Assembly (NCBI RefSeq): GCF_000407605.1
Contig: NZ_ASWO01000001.1
Coordinates: 186,001 to 250,000, forward strand
Direction of reading: 5' to 3'
DNA: 64,000 nucleotides
Source: Enterococcus sulfureus ATCC 49903
Lineage (GTDB): Bacteria; Bacillota; Bacilli; Lactobacillales; Enterococcaceae
Below, in pieces: positions 1-9,500 of this stretch; positions within the stretch are counted from its first letter, which is position 1, and each line of letters starts with the position of its first letter. A program made the position numbers and the translations under genes. A model generated the notes under the pieces. It made no database searches. It saw only the letters and a list, made by a program, of their open reading frames with translations, and was not told the DNA's origin.

Positions 1-874
1 GATCTAAAAATGGATAGGTCCACGATATGACTTCATTCGTCATCAGCGCGCGCCATTCAACATAGGAAGCTGCTTTTAAAAACAATATCCGATAATACAA
101 CACAGCATGTTCAAACAACAGTCCAAATGTGCTTTCTTGATAGATCCACTCTGCTAAATAACATAAATGTTGATTGTGTTGATAACATTTTCCTTGTAAC
201 TGTACGATATCTTTACGCTTTGTCGCCAATTGTTGTTGTAGCCACTCGCTATAAGAAAATCGTGAAGATCGTCGAGTGGATTTGACACTTTTTTGTTGTT
301 GTCGTGTCAAATTAGTAGCAATTTTTTGATAAGACAATCCTGTTTCGTACGACCAGTGTACGTAGCGAAAGAGTAAAAAATGTTGATGGGTTACATCTAG
401 ACCATACAAATAAAACCCTTTTTTAGCTTCAAATTGCAAACAAGCTTTTTGTAATTGTGTGAGTTTATGTTCTGGCTGTAACGCTTTACCGAATATCCAA
501 ACCGGCTGATACCCACTGGCTAAATAGCCATAGGTTCGTTCTAAAAAACGAGGAAATGACAATGGACTACATTGAAATTCAAGTGCACGAATTTCCCACA
601 ACAAATCGGCACGTTGTTTTAATTCAGGTAAATAAACTTCTAATTGAAATTGCGGGAAAAACAGTTGCAATAACACCTTTCCGGCTAGATGTTCAGGTGT
701 TTCTGCTTCACTGGAAATACAAGTTGCCGTACTTTGATGTGCAAAATGAGGAATAATTTTTGTGCCAAGTTTCAAAATGACTTTGGTTTGACAGACGGGA
801 CAACAATACGCTTTTTTACGATTTAAGTCGTGGTGTGCGACAATCAATTCAGATCCAAGTTGTGCAACTAGCAT
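1..874 (-). CDS. coiA: Competence protein CoiA, 3' end cut by window edge
   Basis: The reading frame is open from an ATG at 874, preceded by AAAGGAGA, to the window edge, so about 291 codons are visible and the C-terminus is missing. The N-terminus carries a CPVC pair (residues 25-28) and an HFAH motif, as in CoiA-family proteins. A nuclease-like core follows, with R-A-D-L (D90) and E-F-Q (E99, Q101), which resembles the PD-(D/E)xK fold assigned to this family. CoiA is a late competence protein that promotes recombination of incoming single-stranded DNA in streptococci. It sits downstream of mecA and spx, the order known from Bacillus and relatives. A terminator separates it from mecA, so it has its own transcription or depends on readthrough. 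Identification is by family resemblance and synteny. Confidence 0.88.
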   Translation of the reverse strand, partial: MLVAQLGSELIVAHHDLNRKKAYCCPVCQTKVILKLGTKIIPHFAHQSTATCISSEAETPEHLAGKVLLQLFFPQFQLEVYLPELKQRADLLWEIRALEFQCSPLSFPRFLERTYGYLASGYQPVWIFGKALQPEHKLTQLQKACLQFEAKKGFYLYGLDVTHQHFLLFRYVHWSYETGLSYQKIATNLTRQQQKSVKSTRRSSRFSYSEWLQQQLATKRKDIVQLQGKCYQHNQHLCYLAEWIYQESTFGLLFEHAVLYYRILFLKAASYVEWRALMTNEVISWTYPFLD

Positions 875-902
875 AAGCAATCTCCTTTTACACTTACATA
901 CG

Positions 903-938
903 CAAAAAAAACCAAATCAATTAAGATTTGGTCTTTTT
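903..938 (-). terminator. Intrinsic terminator of mecA
   Basis: ACCAAATC (911-918) pairs with GATTTGGT (925-932) around a 6-nt loop. On the minus strand the stem is followed by a run of eight T residues, directly after the mecA stop codon. Confidence 0.8.
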
Positions 939-941
939 TGA

Positions 942-1673
942 TTATTTTTTCGTATCCGGTGCAAAGTAAGTACGCAATGTTTCGAGTGCATCGTTTTCAA
1001 TAATCAACTCGCCGTGTTCTGCTAAGACATCATCCGTGATCGATACTTTACGACCGAATTCACCTAAATGTGCTGTGTAATTGCGAATTGCTTTTTCAGA
1101 TAGATCTTCATCTTCAAATTTCACTACCAAATAATACACGTGGTCCATCAAATATAGTGTTGAAGAGATATCATCGATCGTCACTTCGTTTGCCAACCAA
1201 ATCGCCAGTTCAAAATTGGCAAATTCAATGACTACGGGTTTATGTTCTTTAGGCAATTTACTTTTATCCACCTTGCCTTCTTCACTATCTAGTTTTTCAC
1301 TAAAGATTTTTTTGATCTCATCATCCGAAAGTTCTTCAAAAGCTTTGGTTGTGTCGATATTGTCATCGCTCTCCCACCATTCTGCTTCCGCTTCTTCTTT
1401 TTGGAAATCTTCAAATCCATCCATCGCATCTTGCGGGAGACTTTTACTAATAAACAATTCTAAGCCATCACCTTTTGGTAAGACTTGAAACGTTACGGCT
1501 TCGCTTCCTTTAAACTCATCATCAATATCTACTTCTTCTAAAATACTATAGAAAAAACTTTCAATTTCTTTTTGATTGCCTAACAAATCTAAAAAAGTGA
1601 ATCCTCTAGCAGCTAAATCTTCGCTTTTAATCAATACACGTATGGTATTTTCGTTAATATGCTCCATTTCCAT
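942..1673 (-). CDS. mecA: Adaptor protein MecA
   Basis: The product is 243 residues and begins MEMEHINENT, the usual MecA start. The N-terminal substrate-binding domain (about 1-85) contains R-V-L-I-K and D-L-L-G-N motifs. An acidic linker (about 85-150) and the C-terminal ClpC-binding domain follow. MecA delivers ComK and other substrates to the ClpCP protease in Bacillus and affects competence and stress regulators in other Firmicutes. An in-frame GTG nine bases upstream overlaps the GAGG ribosome site, so the ATG at 1673 is preferred. A ComK-family gene lies about 15 kb away in this window, which makes this adaptor a candidate control on it. That link is inferred. Confidence 0.93.
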   Translation of the reverse strand: MEMEHINENTIRVLIKSEDLAARGFTFLDLLGNQKEIESFFYSILEEVDIDDEFKGSEAVTFQVLPKGDGLELFISKSLPQDAMDGFEDFQKEEAEAEWWESDDNIDTTKAFEELSDDEIKKIFSEKLDSEEGKVDKSKLPKEHKPVVIEFANFELAIWLANEVTIDDISSTLYLMDHVYYLVVKFEDEDLSEKAIRNYTAHLGEFGRKVSITDDVLAEHGELIIENDALETLRTYFAPDTKK

Positions 1674-1730
1674 GTTAGCCACACCTCACTTTACCTATTT
1701 CTACTCTTAATGCCGAGTATCTTTAACTTT

Positions 1731-1758
1731 ATTCTACCGAATCCATGCTAAATGTAAA
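1731..1758 (-). promoter_or_regulatory. Probable sigma-A promoter of mecA
   Basis: On the minus strand TTTACA (1758-1753) and TAGAAT (1736-1731) are separated by 16 bases, about 60 bases before the mecA start. Confidence 0.5.
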
Positions 1759-1842
1759 GTAATTCCTCTTGTATTTAGTTGACAAATCGGTTCTCTTTTC
1801 CATTTAAGCATTACAGTATTTCGGTTTTTGAAACAAGGTACG

Positions 1843-1874
1843 AAAAAGGCAAGTGACGAGTCACTTGCCTTTTA
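1843..1874 (-). terminator. Intrinsic terminator of spx
   Basis: AAAAGGCAAGTGAC pairs with GTCACTTGCCTTTT around a 2-nt centre just after the spx stop. It has T-runs on both sides and could act in both directions. Confidence 0.85.
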
Positions 1875-1882
1875 CTTAACTT

Positions 1883-2281
1883 TTACAAACCTGCCATCAA
1901 TTGCGCTTGACGCAATTCTAATTGGCGTACATCACGCGGCAAGAAACGACGAATTTCATCTTCATTGAATCCTACTTGTAAACGTTTCTCATCGACCATG
2001 ATTGGTCTTCTAAGCAATCCAGGATTTTCTTGGACTAATTTTAGAAGCTCATTCAATGGAAGCTCATCAAGATCCATGTTCAATTTTTGAAAGACCTTAG
2101 AACGAGTGGAGATAATCTCTTCTGTACCATCTTCTGTCATTTGCAAAATCGTTTGCAATTCATGACTTGTTAACGGTTCAGAAAAAATATTCCGTTCAAC
2201 AAAAGGAATTTCGTGCTCTTGCAACCAAGCCCGGGCTTTTCTGCATGACGTACAACTTGGGGAAGTATAAAGTGTCAACAA
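1883..2281 (-). CDS. spx: Transcriptional regulator Spx (ArsC family)
   Basis: The product is 132 residues beginning [10 protein letters not shown]. The redox switch C10-T-S-C13 is in the same position as in Bacillus Spx. The usual [14 protein letters not shown] segment follows, which lies near the surface that contacts the alpha C-terminal domain of RNA polymerase. Spx controls the thiol and oxidative stress response and is degraded by ClpXP. The start is a TTG at 2281 preceded by AGGAG at 8 bases. A longer frame would add 20 residues with no homology. The gene lies upstream of mecA but is separated from it by a terminator. Enterococci often have a second Spx paralog, so the exact paralog is not assigned. 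Confidence 0.93.
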   Translation of the reverse strand: MLTLYTSPSCTSCRKARAWLQEHEIPFVERNIFSEPLTSHELQTILQMTEDGTEEIISTRSKVFQKLNMDLDELPLNELLKLVQENPGLLRRPIMVDEKRLQVGFNEDEIRRFLPRDVRQLELRQAQLMAGL

Positions 2282-2661
2282 CGTAATCACTCCTTTATTT
2301 TGAAAAATGACGAAGTAGTTCGCCATTTCACTTTGTTGTTTCATTATACAAGATTAATCAGAATAATACTACCTCTTTTTTCGATGGCCTCTGAAATGAC
2401 GAACATTAAAAACAGGTACAAACGTTATCGTACCGGGTTTATGAATAGATTAAGAGTTTTTTAAGAACTTAAATTATTTTTTAATTTTCTCATTTTAAAA
2501 AAAAATAACTTGTGTACTTAATCGCATTTAGAAAGCGTTCCCTTTGTTATTGAATCTCACTTTCAACAAAAGTTCGTACATTTTATCACGAGAGGATTTT
2601 ATTCTCATTTGAATATTGTATATATGTTATTTGTTTTTAGATTATCTGTCAACTAAGTTGT
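2282..2661. other. 380-bp intergenic region with weak cre-like site
   Basis: No gene is seen between spx and the ABC exporter. The stretch is AT-rich and must hold the spx promoter. At 2530-2543, AGAAAGCGTTCCCT matches most of the catabolite response element consensus TGWAANCGNTNWCA, but has three mismatches. Its role as a CcpA site is a guess. Confidence 0.35.
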
Positions 2662-4383
2662 CTAGGCCAACGTTCGAAATTGTGCATCGTACAGTTTTTG
2701 ATAGGCCCCTTGTTGTTTCAAGAGTTCTTCATGACTGCCTTGTTCAAGGATTCCATTTGGACTGACTACAATAATACGATCAGCATGCTGAACTGTAGCC
2801 AAGCGGTGTGCAATGATCAATGTCGTACGACCATGTGCTAAAGTATCTAAGGATTCTTGGATCACTTGTTCTGTTTCGGTATCTAAAGCGGAAGTGGCTT
2901 CATCTAAAATCAAGATCGGCGGATTCTTTAAAAACATTCGTGCAATCGCTACACGCTGTTTTTGCCCTCCTGATAATTTCACGCCACGTTCTCCAATTAC
3001 GGTATCTAGTCCTTGTTCCATTTGTGAGATCACTTGATCTAAATGAGCCAATCGTACAGCTTGTGAAATCTCTGCGTCTGTTGCACTTAATTTTCCATAG
3101 GCAATATTCTCTCGTATCGTACCTGGAAATAAAAAGACATCTTGTTGAACGGTTCCGATCTTACGACGCAGTGACTCTAATGTAAAGGATTGGATATCCT
3201 CTCCATCAATTGTAATCGCACCATCTGTCGCTTCATAAAAACGCGGAAGTAGATTACATAAGGTCGTTTTTCCTGAACCGCTCTCTCCAACGAATGCTAC
3301 GGTCTCTCCTGCTTTGATCGTTAAGGACAGATCTTGTAGGACTTGATGAGATTCTCCATATGAAAATGATACATGATCGTAGACGATATCGCCTTTAACT
3401 GTGCTCAATTCTTTGGCATCCACACGATCAGTTACCATCAACGGACGATCGAGTTCTTCGATAAATCGTTTAAACCCAGCGATTCCTTTTGGATAGCTTT
3501 CGATCATCGTATTGATTTTTTCGATTGGGCGCACAAAGACATTAGCTAGTAAAATAAAGCTGACAAATTGTCCTGTCAACAATTCTCCCTTGATCGTATA
3601 GTAAGAACCAAATAATAACGCAAATAAATTGATCAAGCGAATAAATAAATAATTATACGAAGAGCTGACCGCCATCACTTGATAAAAACGGATCTTAGCC
3701 TGACGATAACGCTCACTCAATGCACGAAAACGTGTATTTTCAAATGGTTCATTAGCAAAAGATTGAGTCACCCGTACACCACTTACTGCCGCTTCGACTC
3801 CTGAATTGAATTCACCGATCGTATCATAGATATCGGTGTTGACTTGTGTCATTTTTTGATTAAAAAAATATAACGCTAAAATAATGAAGGGCACTAAAAT
3901 GATCGTTGCGATCGCAAGTGCTGCATGCATTTGATACATTAAGAAAAACGCACCGGTCATTGTCATGATCGTAATAAAAATATCTTCTGGACCATGATGC
4001 GCGACTTCTGAAATTTCAAACAAATCGGTCGTTAAACGACTGATCAATTTCCCCGTTTTTTGATTGTCATAATACGTAAACGACTGTTTTTGTAAATGTG
4101 TAAACAATTCTTTACGCATATCTGTTTCAATATTGACTCCTAATTTATGCCCGAAATATACGACGATATATTGTAAGCCTGTATTGATCAAGTAAAATAA
4201 AAATAAACCTAAACAAGCAAGTAAAATGTAACGAAAATTATTCATCGGCATGATGCGATCGATGACAACATTTACCGACACTGGAAATGTCAACTCAAGT
4301 AAACCAGCTAAAACAGCACATCCAAAATCCAATAAAAATAATTTCCGATACGGCCGATAATAACTAAAAAAACGTTTCAACAC
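2662..4383 (-). CDS. ABC exporter, fused membrane and ATPase domains
   Basis: The 573-residue half-transporter has a six-helix type I exporter domain (about 1-320) and a nucleotide-binding domain (about 335-573). The latter has Walker A GESGSGKTT near residue 364, the LSGGQ signature, Walker B ILILDEATSALD and the H-loop IIAHRLAT. It should act as a homodimer exporting lipids, drugs or peptides across the membrane; the substrate cannot be read from sequence. The start is GTG at 4383 with AGGGGG upstream. It is a single gene, unlike the paired heterodimeric LmrCD-type exporters. It lies 49 bases downstream of the SNF2 gene, from which it is separated by a terminator. Confidence 0.9.
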   Translation of the reverse strand: MLKRFFSYYRPYRKLFLLDFGCAVLAGLLELTFPVSVNVVIDRIMPMNNFRYILLACLGLFLFYLINTGLQYIVVYFGHKLGVNIETDMRKELFTHLQKQSFTYYDNQKTGKLISRLTTDLFEISEVAHHGPEDIFITIMTMTGAFFLMYQMHAALAIATIILVPFIILALYFFNQKMTQVNTDIYDTIGEFNSGVEAAVSGVRVTQSFANEPFENTRFRALSERYRQAKIRFYQVMAVSSSYNYLFIRLINLFALLFGSYYTIKGELLTGQFVSFILLANVFVRPIEKINTMIESYPKGIAGFKRFIEELDRPLMVTDRVDAKELSTVKGDIVYDHVSFSYGESHQVLQDLSLTIKAGETVAFVGESGSGKTTLCNLLPRFYEATDGAITIDGEDIQSFTLESLRRKIGTVQQDVFLFPGTIRENIAYGKLSATDAEISQAVRLAHLDQVISQMEQGLDTVIGERGVKLSGGQKQRVAIARMFLKNPPILILDEATSALDTETEQVIQESLDTLAHGRTTLIIAHRLATVQHADRIIVVSPNGILEQGSHEELLKQQGAYQKLYDAQFRTLA

Positions 4384-4403
4384 CTAATTCCCCCTATAAT
4401 GAA

Positions 4404-4432
4404 AACCGCAGCTAGATTCAGCTGCGGCTCTT
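4404..4432 (-). terminator. Intrinsic terminator after SNF2 gene
   Basis: CCGCAGCT (4407-4414) pairs with AGCTGCGG (4421-4428) around a 6-nt loop, followed on the minus strand by TTTTC. It separates the helicase from the ABC exporter. Confidence 0.8.
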
Positions 4433-7400
4433 TTATTCTTCTCCAATACTTAAAATCAAACGAATATCTTCTTCTGTCATTTGCTGCAATTGTGTTTCAT
4501 TGCCTTGAATGACTTTTTGGAAGAGTTCGCGTTTTTCATTTTGTAAAGTATTCATGCGCTCTTCGATCGTTCCTTCCGCGATCATGCGCCATACTTCGAC
4601 AACTTTTTCTTGTCCCATACGGTGTGCACGACCTGCGGCTTGTTCTTCGACCGCTGGATTCCACCATAGATCATATAAAATCACGGTATCTGCTCCAGTA
4701 AGATTCAAGCCAGTCCCCCCTGCTTTTAGCGAAATCAAGAATACATCGCGATCGCCTTCATTAAATGCATCGACCATCTCAATACGGTCTTTAGGCGGTG
4801 TACTACCGCGTAAGTAAAAATGCGATAAGCCGATTTCATCTAATGCTTGTTCGATAATCGTTAACATACTCGTAAACTGAGAGAACAATAATACACGACG
4901 ATTGTTTTCTTTAGCCGCTAACAATAGATCCTTCACTTGATCTAATTTACCAGAACCACCTTCGTAATCGTCAATAAACAATCGTGGATCACAACATATT
5001 TGACGCAAACGTGTCAAGCCAGCTAAAATGCTGATTCGATTTTTCTTGAAGGTCGCTGAATCCATTTGATTGATCTCATCTTGCATTTGTCGTAAATAAG
5101 CAAGATAGATCGTTTTTTGCTCATTCGTCAAGCCACTATAATAATTGGTCTCGATTTTTTCTGGCAAGTCTTTTAATACAGTCGCTTTATCTCGACGTAA
5201 AATAAACGGTTGAATCATTTGCGCGATTTCAGAAGTGGCCAGTTGGCGATACGTTCCCCGATTTGGGAAAAATCCCGGCATGATCATTTGAAATAGTGAC
5301 CACAGTTCATCAAGATTATTCTCAATTGGCGTTCCGCTTAAAGCAAAACGATGAGCCACTTGTAATGAGCGTAGTGCTTGTGCCGTTTTAGTCCCACTAT
5401 TTTTGACCATTTGTGCTTCATCTAAAATCAAGTAGTCCAACTGTGCCACTTGGTAATGATCGATATCACTGCGCATACTAGCATATGACGTGATATAAAT
5501 ATCTACTGGTTGCGCCAATTGGTGTTCTCGCTCTTCCTTTGTTCCACTTACGACCATAATCGATAGCTCCGGCGCAAATTGTTTGATCTCTTGAGACCAG
5601 TTATACGTTAAACTTGCTGGAGCTACGATCAATGTACGAACCTGACCTTGTTCTTGCTTTTCAGACAACAAATAACAAATCGTCTGTAACGTTTTCCCAA
5701 GTCCCATTTCATCTGCTAAGATCCCACCAAATTGATAATGGCTCAACATTTTCAACCAACGAAATCCTGTGACTTGATAATCACGTAAAGTAGCATTCAA
5801 TCCTTTTGGTAACGTAACGTCAAATTTTTCTGGATGCAATAGATCTTGTGTCATTTGTTTAAAAGAAGATCCATATTGGACGTTTTTCCCCAGTGTATCT
5901 TCTAAAAGTAAGCCTTGGTTTTTAGGCACTTTGACGACACCATCTTCTAACTCAAATCCTTGACGTAGTTGTTGCAAGACTTGAGCTGTTTCTTCAAAGG
6001 CTTCGGTTTCAAATGAAACGATTTGACCATTTTCTAGCGTATAAAATTGATCTTGTTGCAACAGACTACGTAAAACCGCATCGACTTCATGCTCACCGAT
6101 TCCACTGACATCAAATTTAACCGCTAACCAAGAAGACTCTTCATCCACGGAAATCTCCGGTGTGACAAAACGTGCATCTAGATACAATTCACGCAATTTT
6201 TTCCCCATTCGTACATCGCCCATTTCGCGTAGATAGGGAATTTCCATAGTAAAAAAGCGAAATAGAGCTTCTTTTTGCGGAATCGGTTTTTCATACCCAG
6301 TCTCTGTTGCAACAAACCCTAGTTTGTGCATCCGTTCGCGCGCTTGCTGCTCACGTTTTAAATCGCGCAACACTTCTTGATGCGAATCTGATACCTGATT
6401 TTCTTGTTCGTCTGTCGAAAAAAGTGTATCTTCATAGGCAAAATGGATTTTCGCATCGATCAACTGTTTACGTTTTTTCAATAGATATGTGATACGTAAA
6501 GGAAATTCAGCTACGACTTCATGGACTTCTGGTGCTATCGTTACTTCTGCGATTTCTTCTAATAATGGCACGATTTGTCGAAACATCTCAGACAAATTCT
6601 CTTTGGTATATCTAACTTTAGGTTCATCTAATCGTTTACGCAATTGATCCATCGCTAAATAAACGGTGACTTGACGTGGTGTTAACACGTACCATGTTTG
6701 GCCCATCATGGCTAGATTGTAATGTTGGAATAACTGGTCAAACTTCTCATCTAAATGCAAGACAAATTGATCTTGATCTTTTACGACAGAAAAATGTAGC
6801 GGACGTACACCTTCGACTAATTGCGGATGAAAGAGAACTTGTTCTTTTGTTTGAAATACGCAGTCTACATTACGACACGTTTCAAGCAGCGTATGCAATT
6901 GTTCAACTGGCAATAAGAAATACTTTTTATCTAGTTTTCCTTTGACTTGGATCCCCATTTGTCCTAGTAATTGTTGGGTCTGCGTAATGTCATTAAAGTA
7001 GGACAATACTCGTCTGGTCTCTTCATCAAATACATCATGCGTTAATGTAAATGTATGTTTTTTATTCGCCACATAGCTTTTTTCTTCCATATAGACTTGT
7101 AAAAATTTAAACACATTTTTAACCACATACTGGCGTTCACCGACAAGTCCAACTTTTAAACTCACACCTAATACATCAAGTTCACTATGATAAGGATTTG
7201 TTTCTAGACCTTCGATTATGACTTCGATCGATAATTTAGGATGGTTTTTTTCTGCTTCAATATGCAAGCGACTTAATCCATTGGTAAACATGTCTGAAGT
7301 TGAAAATGTCACGGGTGTTGCTTCTTTGGGCAATTGACGTGTTTTACCTTCTTGACGCAAATATAATTCTACTGCTACCGTATGCTTACAGTAATGGTGT

Positions 7401-7594
7401 TCTTCCCAATAAGGACACTGACAAAAATCCTCTTCTTTAGCTGTTGCATCTAAATCTACTTGGTACAACTCGCTGCCAAGGACTTGGGCATGCCATACTT
7501 GTTGCGCAGGATCAGGGGTCACAGAAAGGACACGATCATTTTCGAGGTATTTTCTCCCCTTGGCAATGATTCGTTCTGGAATACTCCACTTCAT
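4433..7594 (-). CDS. SNF2-family DNA helicase with SWIM zinc finger
   Basis: The product has 1053 residues. The N-terminus has a SWIM motif of the form CxC...CxH (CQCPYWEEHHYCKH, near residues 55-72), a predicted zinc site for DNA or protein contact. A long middle region without clear motifs follows. The SNF2 motor has DEMGLGKT (near 626), DEAQ (near 721), SGTPIENN, and a C-terminal helicase domain with SLKAGGTGLNLTGA and RAHRMGQ (near 990). Such large bacterial SWIM/SNF2 proteins are common single-copy genes in Firmicutes and probably remodel protein-DNA or RNA polymerase complexes. Their exact role is not established. ATG 7594 has AAGGAG upstream. Confidence 0.93.
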   Translation of the reverse strand: MKWSIPERIIAKGRKYLENDRVLSVTPDPAQQVWHAQVLGSELYQVDLDATAKEEDFCQCPYWEEHHYCKHTVAVELYLRQEGKTRQLPKEATPVTFSTSDMFTNGLSRLHIEAEKNHPKLSIEVIIEGLETNPYHSELDVLGVSLKVGLVGERQYVVKNVFKFLQVYMEEKSYVANKKHTFTLTHDVFDEETRRVLSYFNDITQTQQLLGQMGIQVKGKLDKKYFLLPVEQLHTLLETCRNVDCVFQTKEQVLFHPQLVEGVRPLHFSVVKDQDQFVLHLDEKFDQLFQHYNLAMMGQTWYVLTPRQVTVYLAMDQLRKRLDEPKVRYTKENLSEMFRQIVPLLEEIAEVTIAPEVHEVVAEFPLRITYLLKKRKQLIDAKIHFAYEDTLFSTDEQENQVSDSHQEVLRDLKREQQARERMHKLGFVATETGYEKPIPQKEALFRFFTMEIPYLREMGDVRMGKKLRELYLDARFVTPEISVDEESSWLAVKFDVSGIGEHEVDAVLRSLLQQDQFYTLENGQIVSFETEAFEETAQVLQQLRQGFELEDGVVKVPKNQGLLLEDTLGKNVQYGSSFKQMTQDLLHPEKFDVTLPKGLNATLRDYQVTGFRWLKMLSHYQFGGILADEMGLGKTLQTICYLLSEKQEQGQVRTLIVAPASLTYNWSQEIKQFAPELSIMVVSGTKEEREHQLAQPVDIYITSYASMRSDIDHYQVAQLDYLILDEAQMVKNSGTKTAQALRSLQVAHRFALSGTPIENNLDELWSLFQMIMPGFFPNRGTYRQLATSEIAQMIQPFILRRDKATVLKDLPEKIETNYYSGLTNEQKTIYLAYLRQMQDEINQMDSATFKKNRISILAGLTRLRQICCDPRLFIDDYEGGSGKLDQVKDLLLAAKENNRRVLLFSQFTSMLTIIEQALDEIGLSHFYLRGSTPPKDRIEMVDAFNEGDRDVFLISLKAGGTGLNLTGADTVILYDLWWNPAVEEQAAGRAHRMGQEKVVEVWRMIAEGTIEERMNTLQNEKRELFQKVIQGNETQLQQMTEEDIRLILSIGEE

Positions 7595-7667
7595 TCGTAC
7601 TACTCCTTTCGTCTACCTTATAAAAAAGATTCTCCTGATATTATACCATCTCTTGGCAAAAGAAACA

Positions 7668-7698
7668 GAAAAAGCCCAGTGAAAATCACTCGGCTTTG
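7668..7698 (-). terminator. Terminator overlapping the 3' end of plsC
   Basis: AAAGCCCAGTG (7671-7681) pairs with CACTCGGCTTT (7687-7697) with one mismatch. On the minus strand the stem is followed by TTTTTC. It overlaps the plsC stop codon. Confidence 0.65.
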
Positions 7699-8333
7699 TC
7701 TTTTTTCGCTTCATTTGCTTCAATTTGATACACAAAATTCGGATCGATCGCTTGATCTAGGCCATCAAAAGCTTGTTGGATTCGGCGTTCCACTTCCATC
7801 AATCCTTGTTCATCGACTTTTTTGATATCACTAAGATCGATTGGCTCACCAAATCGTACCGTCACACGTTTTCGTAAAAATAACCCTTTTAGTGTTAATG
7901 GTCCTTGATAGACACAAGGGACGACACGAACTTTTGCCATTTTGGCGATCAATGTCATACCACCTTTTAATTCAGTAGAATGTCTTGTCCCACTTGGAAA
8001 CATGATCAAACTAAGATCCGTATTTTTTAAAATTTTAACGGGTGTTTTGATCGCACTAGGCCCTGGTTTTTTGCGGTCAACAGGAAATGCATTGGCATGA
8101 CGTAAGATAAACGCTAGAACTGGATTTTTAAATAGTTCGATTTTCGCCATGAACGCAAATTTCTTTGGCCGACCAGCCATCGCTAAGTACAACGGATCCC
8201 ACCACGTACGATGTGGCGCAACTAAAATATAATTTTCATTTTGAGGTAGGGCTTCCTTATTCTCATAATGGGCATTGCCATTGATGATCAAAAAGACAAA
8301 GCGAACTACCCCACGCATAAATGTAAAAAACAT
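7686..8333 (-). CDS. plsC: 1-acyl-glycerol-3-phosphate acyltransferase, PlsC family
   Basis: This is a 215-residue membrane-associated acyltransferase that makes phosphatidic acid from lysophosphatidate. The catalytic HX4D motif is H-R-T-W-W-D near residue 47. The glycerol-phosphate site reads F-P-S-G-T-R, where many family members have F-P-E-G-T-R; a serine or alanine at this place is common in Firmicutes. A hydrophobic N-terminus anchors it to the inner membrane face. Of two candidate ATGs, the one at 8333 has the better spacing (7 bases) from AAAGGA. It is divergent from trmN6. Confidence 0.88.
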   Translation of the reverse strand: MFFTFMRGVVRFVFLIINGNAHYENKEALPQNENYILVAPHRTWWDPLYLAMAGRPKKFAFMAKIELFKNPVLAFILRHANAFPVDRKKPGPSAIKTPVKILKNTDLSLIMFPSGTRHSTELKGGMTLIAKMAKVRVVPCVYQGPLTLKGLFLRKRVTVRFGEPIDLSDIKKVDEQGLMEVERRIQQAFDGLDQAIDPNFVYQIEANEAKKDKAE

Positions 8334-8426
8334 GGGCATTTCCTTTCTCGTTTCTACCAGTAAGTATGCAAGAAATTCTTCTAGTTGACAAGTACTTTTA
8401 TCGTTTCTTATTTATAAAAAACACGT

Positions 8427-8432
8427 TATAAT
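8427..8432 (+). promoter_or_regulatory. Candidate -10 box of trmN6
   Basis: A TATAAT hexamer lies 31 bases before the trmN6 start. No good -35 box lies at 16-18 bases; a TTGACA at 8385-8390 is too far away. Confidence 0.4.
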
Positions 8433-8462
8433 GGCTAGCGTAGATTAGAAAGGAGCCAATTC

Positions 8463-9212
8463 ATGGTAACACTTTACCCAAACGAACGAATCGACCAACT
8501 CTATGCCAATGATCGAAAAATCATTCAAAGTGATGAGGTCTTTTCATTTTCTTTAGATGCAGTCTTATTAGCCAATTTCCCACGTGTTCCAAAGCGCGGA
8601 AGAATCGTAGATCTTTGTGCTGGAAATGGAGCTGTTGGATTATTTTTAAGCCAACGGACAAACGCTCAGATCATCCAAATCGAGTTACAAGAACGTCTAG
8701 CCGATATGGCAAAAAGAAGCATCGACTTGAACCAGTTAGAACACCAAATGACTGTCCATACGCTAGATTTAAAAGATAGCTTGACCGTCGTGCCACATGA
8801 TTCAGTCGATCTTGTGGTGTGCAATCCACCTTATTTTGTCGATGCACCTGATCATAAAAAAAATCCCAATCCCTACTTGGCCATCGCGCGTCATGAATTG
8901 ACGACATCACTGGATCATGTAGTAAAAAGCAGTAGTCAATTGTTAAAAACAAATGGGCGGCTTGCTCTTGTTCACCGTCCAGAGCGATTTTTAGCGATTC
9001 TTGAAACGATGAGCAAATACAATATTATTCCTAAACGCGTGCAATTCGTTTATCCTAAACGTCATAAAGATGCGAATATTTTATTAGTCGAAGGCATCAA
9101 AGGTGGAAAAAAAGAAGGGTTTATCGTCAGTCCCCCACTTTTCACACACAATGAGCAAGGTGAGTATTCAAAAGAAATGCATGCGATGCTCTATGGTCCA
9201 GCAAATGAGTAA
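8463..9212 (+). CDS. trmN6: tRNA1(Val) (adenine37-N6)-methyltransferase
   Basis: This is a 249-residue class I SAM-dependent methyltransferase. The SAM site D-L-C-A-G-N-G lies near residue 50, and the N-P-P-Y motif typical of N6-adenine methylation is at about 121-124. It resembles Bacillus YabB and E. coli TrmN6, which modify A37 of tRNA1(Val). AAAGGAGCC precedes the ATG. The stop overlaps the start of the GIY-YIG gene in ATGAGTAA, so the two are translationally coupled. The same YabB-YazA pair exists in Bacillus. The precise tRNA target is inferred from family. Confidence 0.87.
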   Translation: MVTLYPNERIDQLYANDRKIIQSDEVFSFSLDAVLLANFPRVPKRGRIVDLCAGNGAVGLFLSQRTNAQIIQIELQERLADMAKRSIDLNQLEHQMTVHTLDLKDSLTVVPHDSVDLVVCNPPYFVDAPDHKKNPNPYLAIARHELTTSLDHVVKSSSQLLKTNGRLALVHRPERFLAILETMSKYNIIPKRVQFVYPKRHKDANILLVEGIKGGKKEGFIVSPPLFTHNEQGEYSKEMHAMLYGPANE

Positions 9213-9480
9213 TCTTCATTATTTTTATGTCTTACGTTGCAAAGACAATAGCTTTTATGCTGGATATACGATCGAGCCTGCACGACGTCTGTTAGAACAC
9301 AACGAAGGACGTGGTGCAAAATATACGCGACTGGCATCCAGACGTCCACTGGATATGATTCATCTAGAACAGTTTGACACGCGCTCACTGGCAATGAAAG
9401 CCGAAGCTGCCTTTAAACGATTAACCCGAAAACAAAAAGAACAGTACTTACAAAAAACCGTTAGTTTGCCTATACCCTAG
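9205..9480 (+). CDS. GIY-YIG endonuclease family protein (YazA/YhbQ type)
   Basis: The product is a 91-residue single-domain protein. It has Y-F-Y-V-L-R-C and Y-A-G-Y-T as the two GIY-YIG strands, then R-R-L-L-E-H-N-E-G-R-G-A-K-Y-T with the conserved arginine and the usual G-R-G-A-K-Y-T signature. The small stand-alone members of this family have unclear function, probably in DNA repair or processing. The ATG at 9205 overlaps the trmN6 stop and is chosen by homology, because the longer in-frame extension lies wholly inside trmN6. The terminator stem begins within its last codons. Confidence 0.88.
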   Translation: MSNLHYFYVLRCKDNSFYAGYTIEPARRLLEHNEGRGAKYTRLASRRPLDMIHLEQFDTRSLAMKAEAAFKRLTRKQKEQYLQKTVSLPIP

Positions 9481-9500
9481 ACAAACTAACGGTTTTATTT
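9454..9500. terminator. Bidirectional terminator between convergent genes
   Basis: AAAACCGTTAGTTTG (9454-9468) pairs perfectly with CAAACTAACGGTTTT (9482-9496). It overlaps the 3' ends of both the GIY-YIG gene and the convergent CLC gene and serves both. Confidence 0.9.
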